Shown here: positions 16,839-26,458 of the stretch, one piece after another
How positions within the stretch are numbered: the stretch's first letter is position 1
How the letters are laid out: every line of letters starts with the position of its first letter
Notes under the pieces: generated by a model
The model's input: the letters and a program-made list of their open reading frames with translations, nothing else
Told to the model about the DNA's origin: nothing
Database searches by the model: none
Position numbers and translations under genes: made by a program
Origin: Bacteroidota bacterium
Lineage (GTDB): Bacteria; Bacteroidota; Bacteroidia; Chitinophagales; Chitinophagaceae
Reading direction: 5' to 3'
Length of the DNA: 59,235 nucleotides
Assembly (NCBI GenBank): GCA_018267585.1
Contig: JAFDYE010000375.1
Coordinates: 1 to 59,235 of the forward strand

Positions 16839-18293
16839 TTAAAACTCTTTTTTAACGCTCTCATATAACCGCCCAAACTTTTCCACTCTCTCCCTGTACA
16901 CCGCATGATTCCCGGCATCCGGGTGATAGACGGCCAGCGCCTCCCGCCGGATCGATGGCACCAGCCCCATCGCCTCCATCCCGATGACCACGGCGCCCAG
17001 CGCCGCGATCTCCTCTTCACCAAAGGTCAGCACCTTCACGTTGAATACGTCCGCCAGCATCTGGACCCACAGCGGACTCCGCGCAAAGCCTCCGGTGGCG
17101 TGCAGCTCGGTGACCGTGTTCTGCTCCGCCAGGATCCGGCCGATACTATATACGGCATAGACGACACCCTCCATCGTCGCCCGGACCAGGTGCGCCTTCG
17201 AATGACGGATATCCAGTCCGAAAAAAAGTCCCCTGGCCCTGGAGTTCCAGACCGGCGCTCTCTCGCCTAAAATATACGGAATAAACACCAGATCGTCGGA
17301 ACCCGGCGCAACCGTTGCCGCCTGCTGGAAAAGCCGGCTGAAGTTCTCCTCTGTCTGCAGCAGGGTTTCTTTTAGCCACTGGAGCACTACGGCCCCATTA
17401 TTGGTGGCTCCCCCGCTGATATAGTCGTTGTCCTTTACATGATAACGGAAGGTCCGCATCTCCTTATCGACGCCGGTCCCCGAAAGGATCATCCTGGCTG
17501 CGCCGCTGGTCCCGATCGTGACCGCCATGACCTGCCCCCCGCAGGCGCCCGTAGCCAAATTGGCGGCAGCCCCGTCGCTGCAGCCGACGATGATAGGGAT
17601 CCCGGCGGGAAGAGACAGGGAGTGAACCCCATCCCCTCCCCCGGGTTCATACCTGATAGTATGCCGGGGTGAGACCACCCGGGCCAGTTTTGAACGGTCA
17701 ACTGAAATATGTCTCAGGATGTCTTCATCCCAATCCAGTGTCTTGCTGTTGAGCAGGCCCGTAGCCGACGCGATGCTGCTGTCGACGGGTCGCTGGCCAA
17801 AAAGCCGGCCGAATACGAATTCCTTTATGCCGATAAAGGCCGCGGCGCGGGCGAACAGCCCCGGCTCCTCCCTGCGCAGCCAGATCAGCTTGCACAACGG
17901 GGTCATCGCATGGATGGGCACGCCCGTCGCCGCATAAAAACACTGACCGATCCCGTTGCCGGACAGCTCTTCGGCAATAGAAGCCGCCCGGTTGTCCGCG
18001 TAGATCATACAGGGAGTCAACGGACAAAGTCCCTCGTCGACCGCCAACAGGCTGTGCATCGCCGAGCTGAAAGCCACCATCTCCGGCCGCGCGGGCGAAA
18101 GATCGCCCACGACCTCGTTGATGCTCCGGCATACCGCCCGGAGTATCTGCTCCGGGTCCTGCTCGCTCCGGTCCGGATGGGTATGTAACATCGGGTACGA
18201 TACCGACCGCTTGAGAATGGGCACCCCTTCCCTGCTGAATGCAACCGCCTTCGCAGACGTAGTGCCAATATCGACTCCCATGTAATAGGTCAT
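16839..18293 (-). CDS. FGGY-family carbohydrate kinase (gluconokinase-like)
   Basis: A 484-residue cytoplasmic kinase. The first domain starts GVDIGTTSAKAVAFS, the phosphate-binding loop of the actin-like fold. HPDRSEQDPEQIL and SAMHSLLAVD are seen in gluconate kinases. The second domain has MAVTIGTSGAARM, FIPYILGERAPVWN and LHATGGFARSPLW, the FGGY nucleotide-binding signatures. It phosphorylates a sugar or sugar acid with ATP; gluconate is the nearest known type. It starts 7 nt after the second SusD, placing it in the operon. A second kinase with the same architecture lies at 24045-25568, so the locus has two. Confidence 0.9.
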   Translation of the reverse strand: MTYYMGVDIGTTSAKAVAFSREGVPILKRSVSYPMLHTHPDRSEQDPEQILRAVCRSINEVVGDLSPARPEMVAFSSAMHSLLAVDEGLCPLTPCMIYADNRAASIAEELSGNGIGQCFYAATGVPIHAMTPLCKLIWLRREEPGLFARAAAFIGIKEFVFGRLFGQRPVDSSIASATGLLNSKTLDWDEDILRHISVDRSKLARVVSPRHTIRYEPGGGDGVHSLSLPAGIPIIVGCSDGAAANLATGACGGQVMAVTIGTSGAARMILSGTGVDKEMRTFRYHVKDNDYISGGATNNGAVVLQWLKETLLQTEENFSRLFQQAATVAPGSDDLVFIPYILGERAPVWNSRARGLFFGLDIRHSKAHLVRATMEGVVYAVYSIGRILAEQNTVTELHATGGFARSPLWVQMLADVFNVKVLTFGEEEIAALGAVVIGMEAMGLVPSIRREALAVYHPDAGNHAVYRERVEKFGRLYESVKKEF

Positions 18294-18300
18294 TCGTCGG

Positions 18301-19881
18301 TTATTTATCCCAAAAAACGTGTATTGCCATATTGTCCCCGCCCATATGGCTGACCGCGGCGTTGTAGTTGTCCGTATTCACCGAAGCTTCCCGCAGCGGA
18401 TACTGCAGCCTGTGGACAAAAGCTCCCTTAACCGCCGGATCGGCGCCGGGATAGGGATTGGGCGTCAGCGACGGATAGCCGCTACGCCTGAAATTGGCCC
18501 AGGCCTCCGTCCCATTGAGGAAGGAGGCGATCCAGTACTGCGTATTGATCTGCTGCAGGGCATTCCCCGGGTCGAAGGGATTGGCGGCCATATACGCATC
18601 CTGCGCCGCCACGGGAATAGTAGCCGACGCATCGTATTTCGCCATCTGGTCCATATGCGCCCGGACACCGGCGGCATAAAGCGTGGCGGGACTGGCGGCT
18701 ATCCACCCCCTCTGCGCGGCCTCCGCCAGCAACAGCTGCGTCTGCGCATAAGTGACAAAGAACTCCGGGATATCTATGCGCGCCACCGTACGGCGGTTCA
18801 GCTGCGAATACTTCCAACCGGTGACCGCCTTCCCCGGGAAATTGGGCGCGGTGTTGATGGTGGCTTCGTTGTATCCCAGCGGCATCCCGATCTGATCGGC
18901 GACGGCGGTATCCTCGGAGCCAGTGCCGTTGGGACCCAGCGCGCCACCCGGATTGTTATACTTTACGGCGATAACGCCCAGGCGGGGATCGTGCGTTCGC
19001 TGCAGCGAGTCCACGAACGGCTTGGCGAGGTAGACGTTGGCCTTCTCCGTCCCTTGCAGCCAACCACCCGTAGGACTGTTAAAAGTGCTGCTGAAGAAGA
19101 CGACGGCGTTGTCGGCATTCGACTGCATAACGCCGGCTGCATAGGCTGCCGCAACGATCTGCTGGGCCTTCGTAGCATCTGATCTGCTATAGCGCATTCC
19201 TATTCGCAACAGCAGCGAATTACCCAGCTTCTTCCACTGGGCGATATTTCCCTTGTAGATGACGTCGTTTGCCTCGGTGGCCTTCCCCGCGTCCAGTGCA
19301 CCTACGGCCTGGGTCAGCTCGCCCGTGATATCCGTATAAATATCCTGCTGATTATCGTATTTGGGCAGCCCCAGCTTCTGAAGATAGCCCTGTCCAGCCT
19401 GGGTGTAGGGAACGTCGCCATAAGTGTCTACCAGGATCATGAACACATAGGCTCTCATGATGCGCGCCATATTGTAGAGATTGCTCCTCGCCGCATTCGC
19501 CTTTGTCTGGTTGATCACGTCGGCCAGCAGGGCCACAGGTCCGTTGACTCCGGTGGTGCTGCCGGTAACTGTTGCGCCATTCCCTGTTCCCTGGAAGAGC
19601 AGGTCGAATGTTGTGCTGGCATTGTTGTCATACTCGACATTGTGATTGCCCCCTTCGGCGACTCCGGTGAAAGGATGAATGACCTGCTGCGCAAGCGGCA
19701 GCTGATAGTAGAAGACCGGAATCGCAGCGTTGACCTCGGCCGTCGCAAAAAGATAGGCAGGATCGAGCGAACTGGGCTGCGTCGGGTTGGTGTTCACATC
19801 CACAAAGTTCTTGTCGCAGGCGGATGCGCCCGCCAGCAGCAGCAGCGGCAACAAGTATCGGATCGAAAACATTCGTACCAT
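18301..19881 (-). CDS. SusD-like outer-membrane lipoprotein (SusD/RagB, SusD-like_2 type)
   Basis: A 526-residue lipoprotein with lipobox GASAC (Cys22). The start at 19881 is used, but the in-frame ATG at 19872 would also give a normal signal. Helical segments contain RIMRAYVFMILVDTYGDVPY, the equivalent of the SusD signature in the SusD-like_2 subgroup, and the C-terminal part has PEFFVTYAQTQLLLAEAAQRG. It should bind the ligand at the surface and hand it to the adjacent SusC, whose stop lies 21 nt upstream. Its partner genes suggest a ligand rich in sugar acids, which is inferred. Confidence 0.93.
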   Translation of the reverse strand: MVRMFSIRYLLPLLLLAGASACDKNFVDVNTNPTQPSSLDPAYLFATAEVNAAIPVFYYQLPLAQQVIHPFTGVAEGGNHNVEYDNNASTTFDLLFQGTGNGATVTGSTTGVNGPVALLADVINQTKANAARSNLYNMARIMRAYVFMILVDTYGDVPYTQAGQGYLQKLGLPKYDNQQDIYTDITGELTQAVGALDAGKATEANDVIYKGNIAQWKKLGNSLLLRIGMRYSRSDATKAQQIVAAAYAAGVMQSNADNAVVFFSSTFNSPTGGWLQGTEKANVYLAKPFVDSLQRTHDPRLGVIAVKYNNPGGALGPNGTGSEDTAVADQIGMPLGYNEATINTAPNFPGKAVTGWKYSQLNRRTVARIDIPEFFVTYAQTQLLLAEAAQRGWIAASPATLYAAGVRAHMDQMAKYDASATIPVAAQDAYMAANPFDPGNALQQINTQYWIASFLNGTEAWANFRRSGYPSLTPNPYPGADPAVKGAFVHRLQYPLREASVNTDNYNAAVSHMGGDNMAIHVFWDK

Positions 19882-19902
19882 AATTTATTTTTTAGGCGAT
19901 GT

Positions 19903-22900
19903 TTAAAATTTGAAATTCAGGTTGAGCCCATAGCTGCGGGTAGTCGGCAGCGTGTGCGCCTCGATGCCGGGCACGTTGTCCGAGGCTGAGACCTGCGCTT
20001 CCGGGTCGAGATTATCCACATATTTCTTTATCACCAGCACATTGTAGATATTGCCGCTGACAGTGAGCTGGCGGATAAAGGTCTTTTTGACAAATGGCGA
20101 GAGATCGTAGGCGAGTGACAGCGACCGCCAGCGGATAAAGCTCGCGTCGTATACGAACGGCGTAGCGACAGCCGTCGACCGGTATTGTGTATAGAAGGTC
20201 TCGGCATTCACGCTTGTCGAATTGGCCGATCCGTCCTGGTTGACCGCGCCGAAGACGACGCCGCCTTCCCTGCCGACCAGCGAAGCCTTTGACAGACCCT
20301 CCCGCAGGAAGTTCAGGTTGGAATTCGAGAGCAGCTTTGCCCCCGCCTTGAAGTCGACCTGCGCAAACAGGCGCCAGCGACCCAGCGTAAAGGTATTCTG
20401 CCAGCCACCGGTCCAATTTGGTATCGCGCTGCCGAAGGTCTTAAGACTTCCCTGCAGGAACAGACCACCGCTGGTGATGATATTCCCCTTTGCGTCCCGC
20501 TTGTAGTCATACCCGCGCAGCGACGCCAGCGGCTTTCCGACCTCGTGGGAGACGGTGCCGAAGTATTCCCCCGAGCCCACGTCGAATCGCTGCTGCCCTC
20601 CCGCGAGCGATAAGACCTTGCTTTCATTATAGGCGGCGTTGAAGCCGGTCTCCCAGCTGAAATTTCCCGTCTTTACCGGCGTACCCGTCAGCAGCAGCTC
20701 GAGGCCCCGGTTGCGGAGATGTCCCAGATTCACCTTGGTGCCGCTGTATCCGCTGGCATTGGAGACGCTGACGTTGAGGATCTCGTCATAGGTATTCTTG
20801 TTGTAGACCGCCCCGTCAAAGCTCAGCCGGTTGTTGAATAGCCTGAACTCGAGTCCCAGCTCGGCCTCTTTTACTTTCAGCGGCTTGAGGTCGGGGTTGG
20901 GGCTGACATTGCTGGGTATATTTCCCAGCGCAAAGCTGCCCGTGGGTGTGGTGAACTGATTCGCATTGACAAAATAATACAGGGCGTTCGTATACGGGTC
21001 CGTATCCCCTCCGACCTCGGCATAGGCCGCGCGCAGCTTGCCATAGTTCAGCCACGAAGGCAGGTGGTTCCCCAGCAGCTCGCTCCAGACAAAGCTGAGG
21101 CTCGCTGAAGGATAGAGATAGTTGTTGGACTTGGGGTTCAGTGTGGAGAACCAGTCGTTGCGCGCGGTAAGGTTCAGGAACAGGTAGTTGTTGAACGATA
21201 GTTCGGCCGCGCCGTACAGCGAGTTGACCTCCTTCTTCGAATAGTTATAAAAGGGATTCTTGGTCTGTCCGTTGCCGATCGTATAGAGATCGCGCACATA
21301 GAAATTCGTAACCGAGGTTCCCAGGTTAGAATAGACCTGCTCCATCTGGTTGCCGCCCAGGGTCACGTCGATGCCAAACCTGCCGAAATTATGCTTGCCG
21401 CCGACGAGAAAGTCCATATTCCGCTCGCGGAAGGTCGTCTCGTCCTGATAATAATAGCCGTTGAATCCGCTGGCCGCTGCGCCGATGCTTCGCGTTCCCG
21501 TCGGCCGGTCGTAGTCGTAGGGCCGGGTATAATAGTCCTGACCAAAACGTCCCTGGACATAGAGCCAGTCGGTCAGCTGATAGCGCAACGCCGCGTTGCC
21601 GATGATGCGGTCGCGGCGGACGTGCTCAAAACGCTGCAGCGTCACCCAGTACGGGTTATTCCGGTTCGTAAACCGGGCCAGCGGCTGCTCGTTGCCATTG
21701 GCATCTTTATAGGTCGCCTTCAGCCAGGCCACGTCGATGCTGTTGGCAAGCGTGTAGATCGTCGTATTGGCGTCCATGTCCTGGATGCCGATCTGCGGCG
21801 GATTGTGGTTGTATTCATTCGAATAGTTCGCGTTCAGCTGGAGGCTGAACCTTGGCGTGAACTTATAGTTCAAACCCAGGTTAACGATCTTCTTGTGATA
21901 GTCGGAATTGGGCATGATGGCATTGGCGTCCGTATTGGAGAAGGACAGCCGGAAATAGCCCTTGTCGCTGCCCCCGGAAACTGCGACAGTATTGGTATAA
22001 TTGGCGCCGGTCCGGTAAAAATCCTTTATCCGGTTCTTATAGGCGACATAGGGCTTCGTCGTGCCATCGAACTGCGGAGTAGGCTTTCCGTCGAACTTCT
22101 CGCCGAAAGAAAAGACGCCGGAACTCTGTGCGTCGCTGACGCTCTGCGGCCGGATATTGTTCTCACCCTGACCATAGTCATACTGAAAATCCGTATAGTC
22201 CAGTGCCTGGTCGGCCTGGAAATGCGAGCTGACCTCGACACCCAGGGCCGTGCTGCGTGACCCCGTACGGGTGGTGATGATGATCGCGCCGTCCTTTGCC
22301 CGGAAACCATAAAGGGCGGCAGCTGCCGCGCCCTTCAGTACGGTCATCGACTCGATGTCGTCCTGGTTGATGCTCTGCAGACCATCGCCCTGGTCGGAGG
22401 AACCGCCGGTCGGATTACCCGTGCCATTGCCGCCGGAGAAGCCCGCAGAAATGCTGGTGTTGTTGATCGGTATGCCGTTGACGACGATAAGCGGAGAATT
22501 GTCGCCTTTGAAGGAAGACTGTCCGCGGATTCGGATCTTGGTAGAGCCACCCGGCCCGCCCGCAGGCGGAGAGACATTCAGACCCGCTACCTTTCCTTCG
22601 AGGCTGTTGCCGAAGTTCGTGGTGCGGTTGCTCGTCAGCTGTTCGGTGTTGACGCTGGTCGCAGCATAGCCAAGCCGCCGGGCCTCGCGCCGGATACCCA
22701 GGGCTGTGACCAGCACTTCGTTGAGGTTGCGCGAGTCGGTGACGAGGGCGACATCGAAGGACGCCCTGTCATTCACAGCGATCTCCTGAAGGGCATAGCC
22801 CACCGAGCTGATGACCAGCGTGGAACCCGTCGCCGCATTGATGTGAAAATGGCCGAGCGAGTCGGTGGAAACCGCGGCTCTCCCTCCCTTCACCTGTACA

Positions 22901-23019
22901 GTAGCAGCAAAAATAGGCTTGCCGGCCGCGTCGGTCACGGTGCCGGTCCTGGTTTGCGCCATGCTGTTGAAGGTAATAAAAAGGAGGGCAGGCCAGAAAG
23001 CCAGTGCAATTCTTTTCAT
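19903..23019 (-). CDS. SusC/RagA-family TonB-dependent transporter
   Basis: A 1038-residue outer-membrane transporter with a signal peptide ending NSMAQ (about residue 22). A carboxypeptidase-regulatory-like domain (about 23-95) contains GKPIFAATVQVKGGRAAVSTD. The TonB-box region is LNEVLVTALG. The plug holds LEGKVAGLNVS, SPLIVVNGIPI and AAAALYGFRAKDGAIIITT. The barrel ends in YGLNLNFKF, a typical outer-membrane C-terminus. There is no STN domain. It heads the six-gene operon running down to the symporter at 13444, and is divergent from the AraC gene at 23170. Confidence 0.96.
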   Translation of the reverse strand: MKRIALAFWPALLFITFNSMAQTRTGTVTDAAGKPIFAATVQVKGGRAAVSTDSLGHFHINAATGSTLVISSVGYALQEIAVNDRASFDVALVTDSRNLNEVLVTALGIRREARRLGYAATSVNTEQLTSNRTTNFGNSLEGKVAGLNVSPPAGGPGGSTKIRIRGQSSFKGDNSPLIVVNGIPINNTSISAGFSGGNGTGNPTGGSSDQGDGLQSINQDDIESMTVLKGAAAAALYGFRAKDGAIIITTRTGSRSTALGVEVSSHFQADQALDYTDFQYDYGQGENNIRPQSVSDAQSSGVFSFGEKFDGKPTPQFDGTTKPYVAYKNRIKDFYRTGANYTNTVAVSGGSDKGYFRLSFSNTDANAIMPNSDYHKKIVNLGLNYKFTPRFSLQLNANYSNEYNHNPPQIGIQDMDANTTIYTLANSIDVAWLKATYKDANGNEQPLARFTNRNNPYWVTLQRFEHVRRDRIIGNAALRYQLTDWLYVQGRFGQDYYTRPYDYDRPTGTRSIGAAASGFNGYYYQDETTFRERNMDFLVGGKHNFGRFGIDVTLGGNQMEQVYSNLGTSVTNFYVRDLYTIGNGQTKNPFYNYSKKEVNSLYGAAELSFNNYLFLNLTARNDWFSTLNPKSNNYLYPSASLSFVWSELLGNHLPSWLNYGKLRAAYAEVGGDTDPYTNALYYFVNANQFTTPTGSFALGNIPSNVSPNPDLKPLKVKEAELGLEFRLFNNRLSFDGAVYNKNTYDEILNVSVSNASGYSGTKVNLGHLRNRGLELLLTGTPVKTGNFSWETGFNAAYNESKVLSLAGGQQRFDVGSGEYFGTVSHEVGKPLASLRGYDYKRDAKGNIITSGGLFLQGSLKTFGSAIPNWTGGWQNTFTLGRWRLFAQVDFKAGAKLLSNSNLNFLREGLSKASLVGREGGVVFGAVNQDGSANSTSVNAETFYTQYRSTAVATPFVYDASFIRWRSLSLAYDLSPFVKKTFIRQLTVSGNIYNVLVIKKYVDNLDPEAQVSASDNVPGIEAHTLPTTRSYGLNLNFKF

Positions 23020-23169
23020 AATGGCAATTGTTTGGAGTTAGCAAATCGTCAGATTACACAAAGAAGAAAAATTCCAAACAAAAAAACTTCCAATAAAATC
23101 CACCGGTGAATTTTATACATAAATAATAGTCTAACTTACAGTTGTCGCCAAAACAAAAGACCGGATTGC

Positions 23170-24048
23170 TTGAACCCATTTCTCCTACAAAAAGGATTCT
23201 CAAAAGAGCTGGACCTTTTTCCGCACATCCTCGAGTTCGGAGTGAAAAAGATCCAGACCATCCGTCTTACTTCCTTCCCGGTCGAAAAAAGCAATTCCTT
23301 CAGCATCTATTATATATGGGATGGCCGCTATGACTGGCTCATCGACGACCGCTCATACATCCTCTATCCCGCCGACCTCGCCCTGGTGCTGCCCGGACAG
23401 CCATTTGGCAGCCCCCGCGGTACGCTCGACATCGGCAGCTATGGCTGGATATCCCTCGACATCGGTACCTCGGACAGCAGTCTGGGACCATTCAGCGGCC
23501 TCTCGCCCACCGAAAGCCGCTCCATACGGAAGATACTCCTGCTGAACAATGTCCCCGTCGCTACGTCAATGAAGGAGACGGGCAAGCTGTTTCAGCAGCT
23601 GGCGCAAGAGCTGCACCTGCAGGAGATAGGCTACCAGACGAGGACCAATCAGCTGATAGACGCGCTGCTCATCCTTACGGCCCGGCAGCTTATCCAGCAA
23701 AGCCATTCGCAGCGGGACTTCTCCGGCTCATTTATGAAGCTCGAGCAGGAGCTGCGAAAGAACCTCTCCCACCAGTGGGCAGTGGAAGAGATGGCGGCCC
23801 TCGTTGGGCTGGGCACAACCGCATTTACCGAAAAAGTAAAAACATATACCGGCTTTTCACCGCTGAACTATCTGATCAATATCCGCATCTCGGAAGCCAT
23901 CAAGCTCCTCAAACAGACGGACACCAACCTGACCGATATAGCGCTGGATACCGGCTTCTATTCGTCACAACATTTCTCCACCACCTTTAAGAAGCTCACC
24001 GGCTATACGCCGAGCCAGTTTCGAAAGGACAATACCGACATACCATGA
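23170..24048 (+). CDS. AraC-family transcriptional regulator (TTG start)
   Basis: A 292-residue regulator. There is no ATG or GTG upstream in this frame before the TGA at 23107-23109. Translation most likely begins at TTG 23170, in the context ATTGCTTGAACC. The N-terminal cupin (about 15-100) has YILYPADLALVLPGQPFGSP. The C-terminal helix-turn-helix (about 195-290) has WAVEEMAALVGLGTTAFTEK and the signature ALDTGFYSSQHFSTTFKKLTGYTPSQF. It is divergent from the second SusC operon and probably controls it. Its TGA overlaps the start of the kinase gene (ATGA), so regulator and kinase are co-translated. Confidence 0.88.
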   Translation: MNPFLLQKGFSKELDLFPHILEFGVKKIQTIRLTSFPVEKSNSFSIYYIWDGRYDWLIDDRSYILYPADLALVLPGQPFGSPRGTLDIGSYGWISLDIGTSDSSLGPFSGLSPTESRSIRKILLLNNVPVATSMKETGKLFQQLAQELHLQEIGYQTRTNQLIDALLILTARQLIQQSHSQRDFSGSFMKLEQELRKNLSHQWAVEEMAALVGLGTTAFTEKVKTYTGFSPLNYLINIRISEAIKLLKQTDTNLTDIALDTGFYSSQHFSTTFKKLTGYTPSQFRKDNTDIP

Positions 24049-25568
24049 ACAGGCAGGACTGCATACTGACCATCGACCTCGGTACGGGCGCCGTACGGAT
24101 CTTCGCCTTTGACCTGCAAGGCATTTTCATCGGCTCCATGAAAGGCTCCTACCCTACCTTTCACCGGGAGCCGGATCAGAGCGAACAGGACCCCGAACAG
24201 ATCTTTATCACGGTGCTGTATGTCCTGAAGAATCTGCTCAACGAAAGGATCCATCCGTCCGGCTACCGGGTAAGCGCCATCTGTTTCAGCGCCGCCATGC
24301 ACAGCGTGCTTCCGGTCGACAAGAAAGGCAACCCCCTCGGCAATGCCATCACCTGGTCGGACAACCGCGGCAAAATGGAGGCCCGGCAGCTCAGAACCTC
24401 ACCCGAGGGCAAGACCATCTATGACGCGACGGGCACTCCCATCCATCCTATGTCCCCCCTGATAAAGATCACCTGGATGAAGAACGAGGACAAACACCGG
24501 TTCCACCTGACCGCACGCTTCCTTTCCCTGAAAAGCTATATCATCCAGCAGCTGACGGGGGAGACGATCATCGACTACAGCCTCGCCTCCGCCACGGGCC
24601 TGTTCAATATCCATTCCTTCCGGTGGGAGGACGCGGCGCTCGACTATGCGGGCATACTCGCCAGCCAGCTGCCCGAACTGGTACCGGTGTTCTATTCCTC
24701 GCCGCGGCTGCGGCCGGAATACCAGGCTTCACTGGGACTGGATGCCGCCACCCGGATCATCGCGGGCGCCAGCGACGGCTGTCTCGCTACCCTGGGAGCC
24801 GGCGTATGGGGCGAAGGGAAAGCGACGATCACAGTGGAGCAGAGCGGGGCCGTGCGCGTGGTTGGCAAAGAAGTCCTGATCGACGAGAAGCAACGGCTTT
24901 TCAACTATGTCCTCACACGCGACTACTACGTCTCGGGCGGCCCTACCAACAACGGCGGCGTGATCTTCGAATGGTTCACCCGCGAGTTCGGTTCGTTCCG
25001 GAAAGCATTCGACCTCGAAGAGGCAATGGAAGGACTGATACAGGAAGCCTCGAAGATACCCGCCGGCAGCGAAGGACTCCTGTTCCTCCCCTATTTGCTC
25101 GGCGAAAGAGCCCCTATCTGGAATGCCAATGCCAGAGGCGTGTATTTTGGACTGAATATGCAGCACCGCCAGCAACACTTTGTCCGCGCCACCATCGAAG
25201 GCATCCTGTTCGAGATATACAGCATTGGTAAAACGCTCGAGGAACACCGACCCATCCACACGCTGTCCATCAACGGAAGCTTCGCTGCCTATCCCTTCTG
25301 GGCGCAGCTGATCGCCGACATGTTCAACAAGCCGGTGCACGTAAAGAACAATTCGGATAGCATCGGGCTCGGCGCCTTCCTCGTCGCCGCCACCGAAATG
25401 GGCATGTATCAAAGTCTCGAAGAGGCGACCCGGGGCATCGACTTGCCGGGAATGTTCCGGCCGGACAGGAATAACCACGAAGTGTATATGCGGCTGTTCC
25501 CCATCTTCGAGCGCCTGAGCAGCAAATTAGCGGACGACTTCGAAGAGATCGCCGGCTTACAGAGCTAG
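24045..25568 (+). CDS. FGGY-family kinase (gluconokinase-like), second copy
   Basis: A 507-residue cytoplasmic kinase with the phosphate loop TIDLGTGAVRIFAFDLQG, REPDQSEQDPEQIF and SAAMHSVLPVDK. The second domain shows GGPTNNGGVIFEW, FLPYLLGERAPIWN and SINGSFAAYPFW. It has the same layout as the kinase at 16839-18293, but the two are clearly diverged. Its start overlaps the AraC stop, giving a regulator-kinase bicistron. Gluconate-type phosphorylation is the family default. Phosphorylating the inducer or a locus product is a possible role. The 23 bases after it lead to a convergent cupin gene. Confidence 0.9.
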   Translation: MNRQDCILTIDLGTGAVRIFAFDLQGIFIGSMKGSYPTFHREPDQSEQDPEQIFITVLYVLKNLLNERIHPSGYRVSAICFSAAMHSVLPVDKKGNPLGNAITWSDNRGKMEARQLRTSPEGKTIYDATGTPIHPMSPLIKITWMKNEDKHRFHLTARFLSLKSYIIQQLTGETIIDYSLASATGLFNIHSFRWEDAALDYAGILASQLPELVPVFYSSPRLRPEYQASLGLDAATRIIAGASDGCLATLGAGVWGEGKATITVEQSGAVRVVGKEVLIDEKQRLFNYVLTRDYYVSGGPTNNGGVIFEWFTREFGSFRKAFDLEEAMEGLIQEASKIPAGSEGLLFLPYLLGERAPIWNANARGVYFGLNMQHRQQHFVRATIEGILFEIYSIGKTLEEHRPIHTLSINGSFAAYPFWAQLIADMFNKPVHVKNNSDSIGLGAFLVAATEMGMYQSLEEATRGIDLPGMFRPDRNNHEVYMRLFPIFERLSSKLADDFEEIAGLQS

Positions 25569-25591
25569 CGCTCTATCAGATCTCAGGCGCC

Positions 25592-26302
25592 CTATTTGAT
25601 CTCAAAGACCGCAAACTGCGCCTCAGGCTTCCCTATATTCTCGATGCGCAGCGCCTCCCCGGAAGGGACGAAGATATAGCTTCCCTTTCCGCTGAATAGT
25701 TTATTATTGACCTTACCGCTCGCGTCGGTCCCCAGCAATCCGATCACAACTACGGGACAGGGCAGCGCATTCAATTTTATATTCCCTCCGCCGGCCAGCT
25801 TCACGCGATAGGCACGCACCGGCTTTGCGTCGAAAAGAAGCTCCGCGGACGGGATATCCACGCCCTTAAATCCGGCAGAGGGCTTGTGCGGCAGCTCGAT
25901 ATCGATCGTATGAAAAGGCTTCTTATCGGCATTCCATACCCGGTGTATCCTCGGCGTGTCCGTAAAATCTTCGAACCAGATATCCTCCTTGTCAAAGGTC
26001 CTGTGCCGCGGCTCTATAAGGGCCTGGCTGCCGGTCTTCGTATTCCCCAGCACCAGGAACACGGACGGGGTCGAATGCTTATGGTAGTAGGTCGTATCGC
26101 CGGAAGGGAGACGCACGTCCAGTATCCTCACCCACTGGTTATCCACCACGTCGTGGTGCCTTGGCTCCTTGCGGACCTGCATGATCGAAGCGCTGTCCTT
26201 TAGGGTCTGGGCTGAACCGCTGATGGCAAAGAAGAGAAGGGCGAAAAATGAGGATCTGGGACAAAAAATTTTGACCGAAAGTAATTTTTTGCCCCAAACC
26301 AT
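25592..26302 (-). CDS. Secreted cupin-fold protein
   Basis: About 236 residues from ATG 26302; an in-frame start at 26374 gives a charged, non-signal-like extension and is not preferred. The N-terminus has a hydrophobic stretch ending ISGSAQ, a signal peptide. Two cupin-like halves follow. The first has TYYHKHSTPSVFLVLGNT, a His-rich cupin motif, and the second includes GSYIFVPSGEALRIENIG. Cupins are metal-binding beta barrels with enzymatic or sensor roles. No specific function is assigned. It is convergent with the gluconokinase gene and divergent from the GH109 gene 156 nt away. Confidence 0.7.
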   Translation of the reverse strand: MVWGKKLLSVKIFCPRSSFFALLFFAISGSAQTLKDSASIMQVRKEPRHHDVVDNQWVRILDVRLPSGDTTYYHKHSTPSVFLVLGNTKTGSQALIEPRHRTFDKEDIWFEDFTDTPRIHRVWNADKKPFHTIDIELPHKPSAGFKGVDIPSAELLFDAKPVRAYRVKLAGGGNIKLNALPCPVVVIGLLGTDASGKVNNKLFSGKGSYIFVPSGEALRIENIGKPEAQFAVFEIK

Positions 26303-26458
26303 AATGTCTGCACACTTCGGCTCAAGGCCTCGTGTGCGAACCGGACTCCGTCCGGTTAAGGTAAGGCTGCGCATGTCCGGATTTTTTATAAAAATAGGTG
26401 AAATTTGCGCATTCGATTGCGTTAGTTTTTTATCCCCGGCTCTATTATCTTTATTTTC

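Noticed and set aside
23101-23108. CACCGGTG palindrome between the second SusC and its AraC gene
   Set aside because: Eight bases is too short to support an operator without a second copy; none was found in the gap.
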